Part shown: in pieces, positions 16,498 to 23,601 of the stretch
Layout of the letters: each line of letters begins with the position of its first letter
Numbering within the stretch: the stretch's first letter is position 1
Origin: Janthinobacterium sp. 1_2014MBL_MicDiv
Lineage (GTDB): Bacteria; Pseudomonadota; Gammaproteobacteria; Burkholderiales; Burkholderiaceae_D
NCBI RefSeq assembly: GCF_001865675.1
Contig: NZ_CP011319.1
Span: 4,898,001-4,962,000 of the forward strand
Direction: 5' to 3'
DNA length: 64,000 nt
The notes under the pieces: model-generated
What the model was told of the DNA's origin: nothing
The model's input: the letters and a program-made list of their open reading frames with translations, nothing else
The model's database searches: none
Program-made: the position numbers and the translations under genes

Positions 16498-17199
16498 TTA
16501 ATGCGCTCGATTAGCGGGAAGCCACATAGCCGGCAAATCGCCAGTGGCGCCAACGCATTCAACGGGGACGCTTCCCCTAGATTTTTCAATATGCCCCGTC
16601 GAGTAGGATTTTCCGGCAATGTAGCACTTACTATCTACGGAAGAAGGGCTTAACTCCCCGCTTACAGGAGACTTGTATAGAAGCCAGCCGCACGCAGCTA
16701 AACACATGCTAAGCAAAATCAATCGTACCCTTGCAGTTCGTTGAAGTTTGCTGAGGTTAGCGGCTCGCTCCTCACATACTTGGCAGGAATTCTCAGCATT
16801 GCCTGCCACAACAAGTCGCGGTGAGGCAGGAATTTCTGAAAGTGCTTCGCCTTGATCTGTAGGGATATCGGCAGACTTGGCATCTTTTATCCAAGTCTCC
16901 AATAGATTTTTTACTTCCGAGTACCTCGCAAGTGGTAGCTCTTTGATTTTCTTTAAACCGAAGTCAGTAATGATGATTCTGTACACGTCCAAGGGATGGT
17001 CACCTGTAAGTGCAGACAGGTCTTTCACCAGAGCATTGATACGACGTCGTTGGAAATCGGTAATTAATTCAACGTCAATTTTTTCTGCGCCCAAGTGCAA
17101 TGTAACTACATTGTTCAGCCGAGGGGCTTCAACAATATTTCCAAAGACATTCTGCCCAACATCGCCGCTAAATTCTGGTCTATCCATTCCGAAATCCAC
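16498..17199 (-). CDS. Unknown membrane-anchored protein with ORF6C-like region, partner of the repressor gene
   Basis: The 233-residue product is unassigned. Residues 13-23 hold a Gly-Asp-Val-Gly-Gln-Asn-Val-Phe-Gly-Asn-Ile motif, nearly repeated in the C-terminus of the adjacent repressor. Residues 50-105 resemble the ORF6C-type helical domain of phage regulators (Arg-Arg-Arg-Ile-Asn at the start, Asn-Leu-Leu-Glu-Thr-Trp-Ile at the end). A Cys-Gln-Val-Cys pair follows near 139-142, then one hydrophobic membrane segment (about 158-177) and a Ser-rich tail. It lies downstream of the repressor on the same strand with an 89-bp gap, so it is probably expressed in the lysogen. Superinfection exclusion is possible but unproven. 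Confidence 0.68.
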   Translation of the reverse strand: MDFGMDRPEFSGDVGQNVFGNIVEAPRLNNVVTLHLGAEKIDVELITDFQRRRINALVKDLSALTGDHPLDVYRIIITDFGLKKIKELPLARYSEVKNLLETWIKDAKSADIPTDQGEALSEIPASPRLVVAGNAENSCQVCEERAANLSKLQRTARVRLILLSMCLAACGWLLYKSPVSGELSPSSVDSKCYIAGKSYSTGHIEKSRGSVPVECVGATGDLPAMWLPANRAH

Positions 17200-17288
17200 A
17201 TCTTTACAACTTATAATTTCAATTTAACAACATTTAACGCAAAATAAAGCCTACTCTCACCGACTATTGGTGAGGAAAAGCATCCCAT

Positions 17289-17714
17289 TCAAATGGGTTT
17301 CTTCTTACGCTTATCGGGCATTTTTACTGTATTTGGCCCGGTGATATTGCCGTAGATATTTTGTCCAATATCACCATGGTGCACTGGCTGCACAAGGTTC
17401 TGTGGCTGATTCATTCCACCGATTAAGCCAAGCACACCAGCCTTTCCGCGAATATCCATCTTGCGGTATCCAGCAACAACTTCACTCTCGTCCGCGCTCA
17501 AGTTCCCAGGCGTGAATTGACCCGTCACAACATAGAGCACATCAACCCCGATTGCCGAAACAGCAGCTAGAAACTCCGCGTTTGGCACTTGCTTCCCTTG
17601 CTCCCAATCGATCTGCGTGCGCTTTGATGCCCCACCTATTGCCGCAAAATCAGCCTGGTTATAGCCAAGTCGTTCCCGCTCAGCCTTAAGACGCACTCCA
17701 ATTATTTCACGCAA
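17289..17714 (-). CDS. XRE-family phage repressor (functional analogue of P2 C)
   Basis: This 141-residue protein starts with a helix-turn-helix domain (about residues 1-60: Leu-Lys-Ala-Glu-Arg-Glu-Arg-Leu-Gly-Tyr-Asn-Gln, then Trp-Glu-Gln-Gly-Lys). The C-terminal part ends in Gly-Asp-Ile-Gly-Gln-Asn-Ile-Tyr-Gly-Asn-Ile, shared with the downstream gene, and a Lys-rich tail. The start is TTG at 17714, supported by an AAGGTGAG ribosome site. No peptidase domain is present, so control is not through RecA-driven self-cleavage. It diverges from the early operon across a short operator-bearing region and should maintain lysogeny. Confidence 0.85.
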   Translation of the reverse strand: MREIIGVRLKAERERLGYNQADFAAIGGASKRTQIDWEQGKQVPNAEFLAAVSAIGVDVLYVVTGQFTPGNLSADESEVVAGYRKMDIRGKAGVLGLIGGMNQPQNLVQPVHHGDIGQNIYGNITGPNTVKMPDKRKKKPI

Positions 17715-17729
17715 TTTCTCACCTTTTAC

Positions 17730-17780
17730 TTTACAAGTGCGGTTTTTCGCACTATATTTACGTCATTACCATGTGACGTA
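17730..17780 (+). promoter_or_regulatory. Early promoter with two operator-like dyads
   Basis: Rightward -35 TTTACA (17730-17735) and -10 TATATT (17753-17758) are separated by exactly 17 bases. A perfect dyad, AGTGCG/CGCACT (17736-17741 and 17748-17753), occupies the spacer, where a bound repressor would block polymerase. A second perfect dyad, TACGTCA-N8-TGACGTA (17759-17765 and 17774-17780), lies just downstream. The position between repressor and early operon fits the lysis-lysogeny switch. Confidence 0.75.
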
Positions 17781-17795
17781 TACAAATCATACCTT

Positions 17796-18008
17796 ATGAC
17801 AACTATCGCCCCAGTGACGCGGCAGCCAAAGAACCCACTTTCGCAGCCCATCCCTATTCGTTTGCTCCCTCCTGAGATTGAGCGTGTAGAAAAGTTTGCG
17901 CAGCAGGATTCCCGTTCACGGGCGTCTTTCATGCGCTTGATGCTGCTGCGTGGCCTGAACTCTTACGAAGCCGAACTCGTCCAATTGTCCGTTGTCCATC
18001 ACGCTTAA
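17796..18008 (+). CDS. Small ribbon-helix-helix-like DNA-binding protein, first early gene
   Basis: This 70-residue protein has a Pro-Ile-Pro-Ile-Arg-Leu-Leu strand followed by two helices (Pro-Glu-Ile-Glu-Arg-Val-Glu... and Ser-Arg-Ala-Ser-Phe-Met-Arg-Leu-Met-Leu), the order of a ribbon-helix-helix fold. As the first gene opposite the repressor it takes the place of P2 cox, so it may be the anti-repressor or excisionase. That role is inferred from position. Confidence 0.7.
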   Translation: MTTIAPVTRQPKNPLSQPIPIRLLPPEIERVEKFAQQDSRSRASFMRLMLLRGLNSYEAELVQLSVVHHA

Positions 18009-18026
18009 CTGCACAGGAGCAGGCCC

Positions 18027-18224
18027 ATGTACCCCGATGCAAAACGTATCCGCAAACATAAAGTCATGCTGCGCCTGGACGACTATGAGCACCAGCTCGT
18101 TTCCTCGATCGCCAATTATCAGGGCGAAGAATTAGCCGTTCTGGTACGCCAGATCGTCATGCGTGAAGCGCTTGCCGCCATTGCTACTGACGACATCGAC
18201 AGCGTACAGCGTCGCAGCGCTTAA
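18027..18224 (+). CDS. Small ribbon-helix-helix-like protein
   Basis: The 65-residue product has a basic start, a Lys-Val-Met-Leu-Arg-Leu-Asp strand and a helical region (Asp-Asp-Tyr-Glu-His-Gln-Leu-Val, then Ala-Val-Leu-Val-Arg-Gln-Ile-Val-Met). This again suggests a ribbon-helix-helix fold. An AGGAGCAGG ribosome site precedes the ATG. It is the second of three similar small early genes; function unknown. Confidence 0.65.
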   Translation: MYPDAKRIRKHKVMLRLDDYEHQLVSSIANYQGEELAVLVRQIVMREALAAIATDDIDSVQRRSA

Positions 18225-18272
18225 ACCGAGTCCCTGAATAGTAACTTTTGAGTAACTGAAAAGCTGCCGAAC

Positions 18273-18461
18273 ATGCCCGATCACGAAATTCATATCAATG
18301 ACGAAGAACTTGCAGCGTTGGAACTCGTGCGTCAACGGCAAGGACTGGCAAGCATTGAGCAAGCGGCTGAGTGGCTCGTCAAGTCGCGCTTACGCAAGCA
18401 GTCAAAAAGCATGACGGGTCGCGGTCGCGCCCTATACCAAGTGGAAAGAAAGCTGAAATGA
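18273..18461 (+). CDS. Small ribbon-helix-helix-like protein, coupled to ogr
   Basis: The 62-residue protein has a short strand (His-Glu-Ile-His-Ile-Asn-Asp), two helices with Leu-Glu-Leu-Val-Arg and Glu-Gln-Ala-Ala-Glu-Trp-Leu-Val, and a strongly basic C-terminus. Its stop overlaps the ATG of the Ogr-type gene (18458-18461), so the two are translationally coupled. DNA binding is inferred from fold and charge. Confidence 0.62.
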   Translation: MPDHEIHINDEELAALELVRQRQGLASIEQAAEWLVKSRLRKQSKSMTGRGRALYQVERKLK

Positions 18462-18721
18462 GAGTCATCGGCCTGCCCTGCCCGCACTGCAGCTATACCG
18501 TACGCGCTGTCAAAAGCCGCACGATGTCTGCCATGTTCAAGGAAATAACCTACATGTGCCAGAACCCCGACTGCGGGCACTCCTTCGTGGCAGGCCTGGA
18601 AGTGCTGCGCACCCTCTCGCTGTCCGCCATGCCCAAGCCGGACATCCGCATCCCGATGTCCCAGCATGCGCGCGCGGCAGCCACCAGCCAGCTAGCCCTG
18701 GACCTGACGGCGGGCTGCTGA
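18458..18721 (+). CDS. ogr: Ogr/Delta-type zinc-finger late transcription activator
   Basis: The 87-residue protein has the Ogr/Delta pattern. Cys8-Pro-His-Cys11 is followed by a basic stretch, an Ile-Thr-Tyr-Met segment, then Cys34-Gln-Asn-Pro-Asp-Cys39-Gly-His-Ser-Phe. Four cysteines bind zinc. Ogr activates the P2 late promoters through the alpha subunit of RNA polymerase. Here it sits in the early operon, unlike P2 where it lies next to D, but its target would still be the late genes at left. Confidence 0.88.
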   Translation: MRVIGLPCPHCSYTVRAVKSRTMSAMFKEITYMCQNPDCGHSFVAGLEVLRTLSLSAMPKPDIRIPMSQHARAAATSQLALDLTAGC

Positions 18722-18841
18722 TGACTATCCCGATCCTCGCGCCGCCGTAGCCCGGCCGCCGTAACTCCCCTCTTTTGCTGTGCCCTGCAGCGCTCCCTTT
18801 TGAGCGTGCGGGATTCGTTCAACCTGAAATAAGGAAAACCG

Positions 18842-19243
18842 ATGGAAAACACGTTGCACGCCACCAGTCATGCCGACCAATCCATGGCGCCGGCCACGCC
18901 CCGCCCGGCCCTGCAACAATGCGTTGTTCCGGTGGCTCCGGCTTGCTTCCTGCTGCAAGCCAGCGCTGGCGCCTGCATCGACGCGCTGTCGTACTCCGTA
19001 CACCAGATTGCAAAAACCTATCATGCCTTCGGCGCCGCCAACATCACCTTCATCATCAGCGATGCAAATGCACTGAACGTCGCGGGCTTCTTTACCCCTG
19101 CGCACCAGCGTGTGCTGGTCGGCGGCATACCCATCGAGCTGCACTACATGTTTGCCACAGAACAAGGCGTCCGGCACAGCAATGGCTCCTCGCGCACGCT
19201 GTCCTATTGGGCAGAGTACTTTTCAAAGCAAGAGGCACGCTGA
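18842..19243 (+). CDS. Unknown phage early protein
   Basis: The 133-residue product is not recognised. The first 30 residues are Pro/Thr/Ala-rich and probably disordered. The rest is mixed alpha/beta, with a Leu-Val-Gly-Gly-Ile-Pro-Ile-Glu-Leu-His segment near residue 95. AAGGAAAA lies before the ATG. It overlaps the next tiny gene (TGATG at 19241-19245), so the early operon continues. No membrane segment is visible. Confidence 0.6.
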   Translation: MENTLHATSHADQSMAPATPRPALQQCVVPVAPACFLLQASAGACIDALSYSVHQIAKTYHAFGAANITFIISDANALNVAGFFTPAHQRVLVGGIPIELHYMFATEQGVRHSNGSSRTLSYWAEYFSKQEAR

Positions 19244-19341
19244 TGCTGCGCCTGGCCAAAACCTGCGGCATCTGGCTGCTGTCGCTCTTGATCGTCATCG
19301 CCCCTGCCGTGCTGCAGGCCATCGGCGCTATCAAGGACTGA
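19243..19341 (+). CDS. Tiny membrane protein (32 residues)
   Basis: A 32-residue frame starts at the ATG overlapping the previous stop codon. It is almost entirely one hydrophobic helix (Ile-Trp-Leu-Leu-Ser-Leu-Leu-Ile-Val-Ile) with a basic N-terminus. The tight coupling on the left and the next start four bases after its stop support it as real. Function unknown. Confidence 0.5.
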   Translation: MLRLAKTCGIWLLSLLIVIAPAVLQAIGAIKD

Positions 19342-19344
19342 ACC

Positions 19345-19563
19345 ATGCCGGCGTCCCTTATCGACAACCACCTGTCCTTCCAGCCTGCCGCCGAGATTTT
19401 GGCTGCGCGCGACAAGGTTTTGAGTGTGTTGAACTCGTTCAAATCAAGAAAGATAAAATTAATGAAAGAGAATCTGAAAACATTCTGCAGCGGTCTGCTG
19501 GCCGGATTGGTCATGTTCGCGCCAGTGTTGATGTCTGCCTTTGGCTGGATCAGGGAGTGGTGA
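19345..19563 (+). CDS. Small membrane protein
   Basis: This 72-residue product has a polar N-terminal half with a Lys-rich centre and one C-terminal membrane helix (about residues 46-68, Phe-Cys-Ser-Gly-Leu-Leu-Ala-Gly-Leu-Val). It overlaps the next gene by one base (TGATG). An internal ATG at 19462, with AAAGATAAAA upstream, would give just the membrane part, resembling the 32-residue neighbour. The role is unknown. Confidence 0.5.
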   Translation: MPASLIDNHLSFQPAAEILAARDKVLSVLNSFKSRKIKLMKENLKTFCSGLLAGLVMFAPVLMSAFGWIREW

Positions 19564-19988
19564 TGCGCAGCATAGCCAATGAATTGGCAGCCGTCGCAGC
19601 AGTCGCCGGCCCTACTCTAACCAAACAAGAGCTGGAAACCAGGGCGTTTCTGGCCGAAATGGACGCTGTGTCCGCGCAGATCAATGCAACACCACGCGAA
19701 CAGCGCATGGAACGCTCTGCGGCTGTGCTGGCGATGATCGCCAAACCGGCAGACGTCGAGGCTATCCGCGCCGCCTACTGGACGCGTGTACCGCTGGCCG
19801 CTCGCATGGTAGCCGTCATGTCGGCGCGCATGCCAAAAGAGCGTGCACGCGACGCCCTAAATAAATTCAATGCATTGGAGCGCGGCCGCATCTGGGTCGA
19901 ACTGGACAAGCTGCAAGGCAATCTCAGTGTGGTCAAGAAATGTATGAATGGCGGGCGCATGCCCGAGACAAGTGGGAAGGTGCATTGA
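19563..19988 (+). CDS. Unknown protein upstream of gpA
   Basis: This 141-residue, mostly helical protein is not recognised. It has Ala-rich helices, a Lys-Glu-Arg-Ala-Arg-Asp-Ala-Leu motif around residue 100 and a basic C-terminus. Both ends overlap neighbours in TGATG style, so it is cotranslated with gpA. It may assist replication, but that is inferred only from position. Confidence 0.6.
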   Translation: MRSIANELAAVAAVAGPTLTKQELETRAFLAEMDAVSAQINATPREQRMERSAAVLAMIAKPADVEAIRAAYWTRVPLAARMVAVMSARMPKERARDALNKFNALERGRIWVELDKLQGNLSVVKKCMNGGRMPETSGKVH

Positions 19989-21757
19989 TGCTTTCCATGG
20001 GCATACCGTCACGCATGGCCGCCGCCGTGCAGAGCATGTTCGGCGGCTTGAACGTGCTGCGCCAGCGCGTAGTCGATGCTGTGCTGGCCGACGATCACCG
20101 CCTGCCGCTGGCCGACAGCAATGGCGCCATGACCGGACCAGGTGCAATATCGGTGGCCGCCTTGCAGGCCGCCCGCGAGTGCTACGAGGTCTGCGCACGC
20201 CTGCATGATGAGCACGCCATCAAGGCGGCAATTGATGCGATATGCGCCAGGCGCGGCGTGCTGCCGCCTGACGATAAGAAGACGATAGGCGGCTACATCG
20301 CGCGCGCAGCAGATCACGCATGGTGGCGCCGCGCACTGCGCAAGGAATTGATGCGTCGCTTTGAGCACACGTCGATCCAGCTGGGCCTGACCTACGTGCG
20401 CGCTGATCCGTATGTCAGCCGTGAAACGTGCCTGGCACAAGCGGCGCAAAACGAGGCAAACCAGAAGGCACTGGCAGCCGTCTCGGCCATCAACGAGCAC
20501 GGCGACGTCTACAGTCTGGCCGAACTGGCCGCGCTGGGCATGGGCAACAAAACCCTGCGCCGAGGCGAATTGATGCTGCGCATACGCGGCTTCGAAGAAG
20601 TGGCCGACAAGATGCGCCACGTCGGCATGTTCTGGACGGTCACTTGTCCCAGCAAATACCACTCGGTGGGCGGCACGAACGCGAAGTACACGGAATTCGG
20701 CAGCCCGACGCCGCGCGCGGCGCAGGCCTATCTGGCGGACGTATGGAAGCGTATCCGGTCATCGCTGCACCGTCGCGGTATCCGCCCCTACGGCTTCCGA
20801 ATTGCTGAGCCGCACACGGACGGATGCCCGCACTGGCACATGCTGCTGTTCGTCGCGCCTGAGCACCAGACCGCGATGGAATGCGTGATAAGCGCCTACG
20901 CCATGCATGAAGACCGTGACGAGCCAGGCGCCATCAAAAACCGCGTCAAGCTGGTGAGGATCGAGGCCGGAAAAGGCACGGCGGCGGGCTATATCGCCAA
21001 ATACGTCAGCAAGAACATCGACGGCGCCGGGGTGGGGGATCACAAGGTATTCGAAGACGGCAGAACCTACGTCATCGCGCCCGATATGTTCGGCAATATG
21101 GAATTCACCGCCTCCCAGCGCGTCACGTACTGGTCGCAGGTGTGGGGCATTCGCCAGTTCCAGCAGATCGGCGGCGTGCCGGTGGGCGTGTGGCGCGAGT
21201 TCCGCCGCCTGTCGGAGGAGTCGGTGCGCAATGCGCCTGAGCCTATCCGCGAAGCCTATCGGGCCGCGCAGAAAGTGGAGTCCGACAATCCGGCCATCGC
21301 CCAGCGCGCCGACTTCGCCCGCTTCATACGGGCCATGGGCGGGCCTACCGTGGGCCGCCAGGCCGCGATACAGCTTGCCAAGCGGGCAGAGGACGTCGAA
21401 GGGCGCTATGAGCAGGTGGAGGCGCACAGGCCCGTAGGTGTGTATCTGGCGGCGCAGCCGCATGCGGTCTACGAGTCCACCCGGTACCGCTGGACGATAG
21501 ACCGGGCCGGGGTGGCCCTTGCCGTTCCTCGGACTGGTGTAAATAAGTATACGCAGGCAACGAAAGCGCCGACGGACGTAGTGCCAGAAAACAAAAAATT
21601 CACTTCGTCTTTCAACGCTGGACGGAGTTTTGATAGGGAGGGCGCGCCATGCGCCCGGATTAATACCGAAGCCATCTACCTGCACCACAAAAAACGGCCA
21701 CCAGGCGGGCCAAGCGCGCATTTGGCGCATCTGCAACGCAAATATAAAAAGGAGTGA
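19988..21757 (+). CDS. A: Replication initiation endonuclease gpA (HUH family)
   Basis: The 589-residue protein has the HUH nuclease motif Pro-His282-Trp-His284-Met-Leu-Leu-Phe and, downstream, a pair of tyrosines in Tyr335-Ile-Ala-Lys-Tyr339, as in P2 gpA. The histidines bind the metal; the tyrosines nick and join DNA in rolling-circle replication. The ATG at 19988 overlaps the previous stop. The C-terminal 100 residues are Lys/Pro-rich and variable. The nicking origin probably lies inside this gene, as in P2, though I could not identify it. Confidence 0.92.
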   Translation: MLSMGIPSRMAAAVQSMFGGLNVLRQRVVDAVLADDHRLPLADSNGAMTGPGAISVAALQAARECYEVCARLHDEHAIKAAIDAICARRGVLPPDDKKTIGGYIARAADHAWWRRALRKELMRRFEHTSIQLGLTYVRADPYVSRETCLAQAAQNEANQKALAAVSAINEHGDVYSLAELAALGMGNKTLRRGELMLRIRGFEEVADKMRHVGMFWTVTCPSKYHSVGGTNAKYTEFGSPTPRAAQAYLADVWKRIRSSLHRRGIRPYGFRIAEPHTDGCPHWHMLLFVAPEHQTAMECVISAYAMHEDRDEPGAIKNRVKLVRIEAGKGTAAGYIAKYVSKNIDGAGVGDHKVFEDGRTYVIAPDMFGNMEFTASQRVTYWSQVWGIRQFQQIGGVPVGVWREFRRLSEESVRNAPEPIREAYRAAQKVESDNPAIAQRADFARFIRAMGGPTVGRQAAIQLAKRAEDVEGRYEQVEAHRPVGVYLAAQPHAVYESTRYRWTIDRAGVALAVPRTGVNKYTQATKAPTDVVPENKKFTSSFNAGRSFDREGAPCARINTEAIYLHHKKRPPGGPSAHLAHLQRKYKKE

Positions 21758-21762
21758 TATCC

Positions 21763-22014
21763 ATGCTAACAACTGAAATTTCTCAGCCAGTCTCAATTGG
21801 TGACCGAGTGACCTTCGATACCGACGAAGGCTACCAGGCCGGCACCGTCAACGACCTGCGCCGCGACGTGGGCAATGGCGAATTGCACGCGTGGGTCGAG
21901 CTGGATCACCAGTGGCCGGGCATGTACCGGGCCGTGCCGCTGGCGACGCTGCAGTCCGTACCGACGCGCACGAACAAACAGTCAACTGAGGTAAACAATG
22001 AAAATGTTTCTTGA
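21763..22014 (+). CDS. Small unknown phage protein
   Basis: The 83-residue protein contains a beta-rich core (Ile-Gly-Asp-Arg-Val-Thr-Phe-Asp near residue 14, Trp-Val-Glu-Leu-Asp-His-Gln-Trp-Pro-Gly near 47) that looks like a small SH3-like or KOW-like barrel. Start: ATG at 21763 with AAAGGAG eight bases upstream. It overlaps the next gene. The role is unknown. Confidence 0.6.
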   Translation: MLTTEISQPVSIGDRVTFDTDEGYQAGTVNDLRRDVGNGELHAWVELDHQWPGMYRAVPLATLQSVPTRTNKQSTEVNNENVS

Positions 22015-22231
22015 TATGGACGAGCTGCGCGAACTGACCGCACGCCAGCAACACAGCGCGCAGGCGAAGGTTATGCGTGCCATGGGCATCGAGCATCGTG
22101 CGCGCCCTGATGGCAGCCTTGCTGTGCTGCGCTCGCACGTCGAGCAAGTACTCGGCGCCGCACCAGGGCAGCGCCGCCAGCGCTCCTCCGTTGAACCGAA
22201 CTGGGGAGCACTCAATGCCGCGCGCGCGTAA
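21998..22231 (+). CDS. DUF4224-type small protein, possible excisionase
   Basis: The 77-residue protein begins with Met-Asp-Glu-Leu-Arg-Glu-Leu-Thr and continues with Gln-x-x-Ala-Lys-Val-Met-Arg-Ala-Met-Gly-Ile and Arg-Pro-Asp-Gly-Ser-Leu-Ala-Val. This is the DUF4224 pattern (PF13986), a family regularly found just upstream of phage integrases. It overlaps the integrase by 17 bases. Control of integration or excision is inferred from that association. Confidence 0.75.
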   Translation: MKMFLDMDELRELTARQQHSAQAKVMRAMGIEHRARPDGSLAVLRSHVEQVLGAAPGQRRQRSSVEPNWGALNAARA

Positions 22232-23267
22232 CAAGGAAAATCAAGGGCTGCCACGCCGCTGGCGCCATACGCATGGCGGGTACTATTACCAAGTCCCCCC
22301 TGGCCATGAAGGCGCCTGGGATGGAAAGAAGACGTTTCGTTTGGGTCGTACTCTGTCAGAGGCGTACACGGAATGGGCCAACCGTATCAAGTACATCGAT
22401 GACGCGAAAACCATTGGGCAGTTGATGGAGCGGTACGCCCTGCAAGTCATCCCTGAAAAGAAGATCACAACGCAGACCCACAACAAAACAACGTTGAAGC
22501 CGATCCAGGCAGCCTTCGGCGCCATGGGCCTGCTGGACATCAAGCCTCGCCACATTTACCAGTTCATTGATCGTAGCGAGGCCAAGACTGCAGCCAGACG
22601 CCAGATGGAAGTGCTTTCCCATGCATTGACTAAGGCAGTGGAATGGGGACTTATTGATCGACATCCATTTAAAGGTGAGGTACGCTTAAAAGGGGAGAAG
22701 GCGCGTACTAGATATGTCGAGGACTGGGAGATCTTGGAATGCTTGTCACTTGACTCGAAGAGAAAAGTTGGGAGCATTCTGGCCGTCCAAGCATACATAC
22801 GCATCGCTTTACTAACCGGCATGCGGCGTGGAGATTTGCTGCGTCTTACGGTAGCTGATTTGAAGGAAAATGGCGTCCACGTCACACCAAGAAAAACACA
22901 AGATTCGACAGGTAAGAGTTTGATCATTGAGTGGTCAGATGAGTTGCGCTCCGCGATTGGTAGCGCCCTTGAAGCACGCCCCGTCAAGCTGACTCCCTAC
23001 ATCTTCTGCAATCGTAATGGTGAGTGCTACTTTGACGAGCGTAGCGGTCGGGCCGGTGGGTGGGAATCGCTGTGGCGCGGGTTCACAGAGCGGGTCATGA
23101 AAGAGACAGGAGTGGTCGAAAAATTTACAGAGCATGACCTACGTGCAAAATGTGCTAGTGATGCATCCTCTCTGGAGCATGCTAGAATACTCCTCTCACA
23201 TGCAAACGTTCACATCACGGAACGCGTCTACAGACGAAAGCCAGAGCTTGTACGTCCAGTCCGTTAA
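22215..23267 (+). CDS. int: Prophage tyrosine-recombinase integrase
   Basis: The 350-residue protein has an N-terminal arm-type region (Gly-Tyr-Tyr-Tyr-Gln-Val-Pro-Pro-Gly near residues 22-30), a core-binding helical domain, and a catalytic domain with Arg204 (Thr-Gly-Met-Arg-Arg), His307-x-x-Arg310, His329 and Tyr339. All catalytic residues are present, so it should be active. It is the last gene of the early operon and points to tRNA-Ser, the probable attachment site. It would catalyse integration and, with a directionality factor, excision. Confidence 0.93.
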   Translation: MPRARNKENQGLPRRWRHTHGGYYYQVPPGHEGAWDGKKTFRLGRTLSEAYTEWANRIKYIDDAKTIGQLMERYALQVIPEKKITTQTHNKTTLKPIQAAFGAMGLLDIKPRHIYQFIDRSEAKTAARRQMEVLSHALTKAVEWGLIDRHPFKGEVRLKGEKARTRYVEDWEILECLSLDSKRKVGSILAVQAYIRIALLTGMRRGDLLRLTVADLKENGVHVTPRKTQDSTGKSLIIEWSDELRSAIGSALEARPVKLTPYIFCNRNGECYFDERSGRAGGWESLWRGFTERVMKETGVVEKFTEHDLRAKCASDASSLEHARILLSHANVHITERVYRRKPELVRPVR

Positions 23268-23566
23268 AGCTTGGGGTTTTTTTTGTCGTTACGTATCGTG
23301 CGCTCTTAGGCCAACTTATGAGCGATGATTGCCGCAGATCATAAGTAAGTGTAACTGCTGTAAAGTTTTACGAAAAAAGTAGTTTTTCTAAAGTGTTTGA
23401 ATAATACTAGTGATGTTGTTAGTACTTGAGTAGACGCCCTAAAATTTTGCATTCAGGAAATTTTAGCCTATACTTAAATTACCCCCACCCCCTGAGGAGC
23501 ATGTATGTTAGACAAGAAACCGGATGCTTGATTGCTATTAGTCAAGAGTAGATCGCAAAGATATAT
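23268..23566 (+). other. AT-rich gap after the integrase
   Basis: This stretch of about 300 bases holds no gene I can support. It is AT-rich, with a T-run (TTTTTTTT) shortly after the integrase stop that may end transcription. I searched it for a copy of the tRNA-Ser 3' end and found none, so the attachment core is not here. Confidence 0.5.
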
Positions 23567-23601
23567 AAAAAAACGCAACGAAAATCGTTGCGTTTTTTTT
23601 T
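23567..23601. terminator. Bidirectional terminator between integrase and cargo gene
   Basis: CGCAACGA (23574-23581) and TCGTTGCG (23585-23592) form a perfect stem with an AAA loop, flanked by an A-run on the left and a T-run on the right. It therefore works as an intrinsic terminator in both directions, and the leftward cargo gene stops right at its edge (23602). Confidence 0.9.

Noticed and set aside
16402..16653. Plus-strand frame of 83 codons after gene D
   Set aside because: It starts inside gene D and overlaps the leftward partner gene of the repressor; no ribosome site.
23268..23566. Prophage attachment core directly behind the integrase
   Set aside because: No segment of the tRNA-Ser 3' end, and no other duplicated sequence within the window, was found here.
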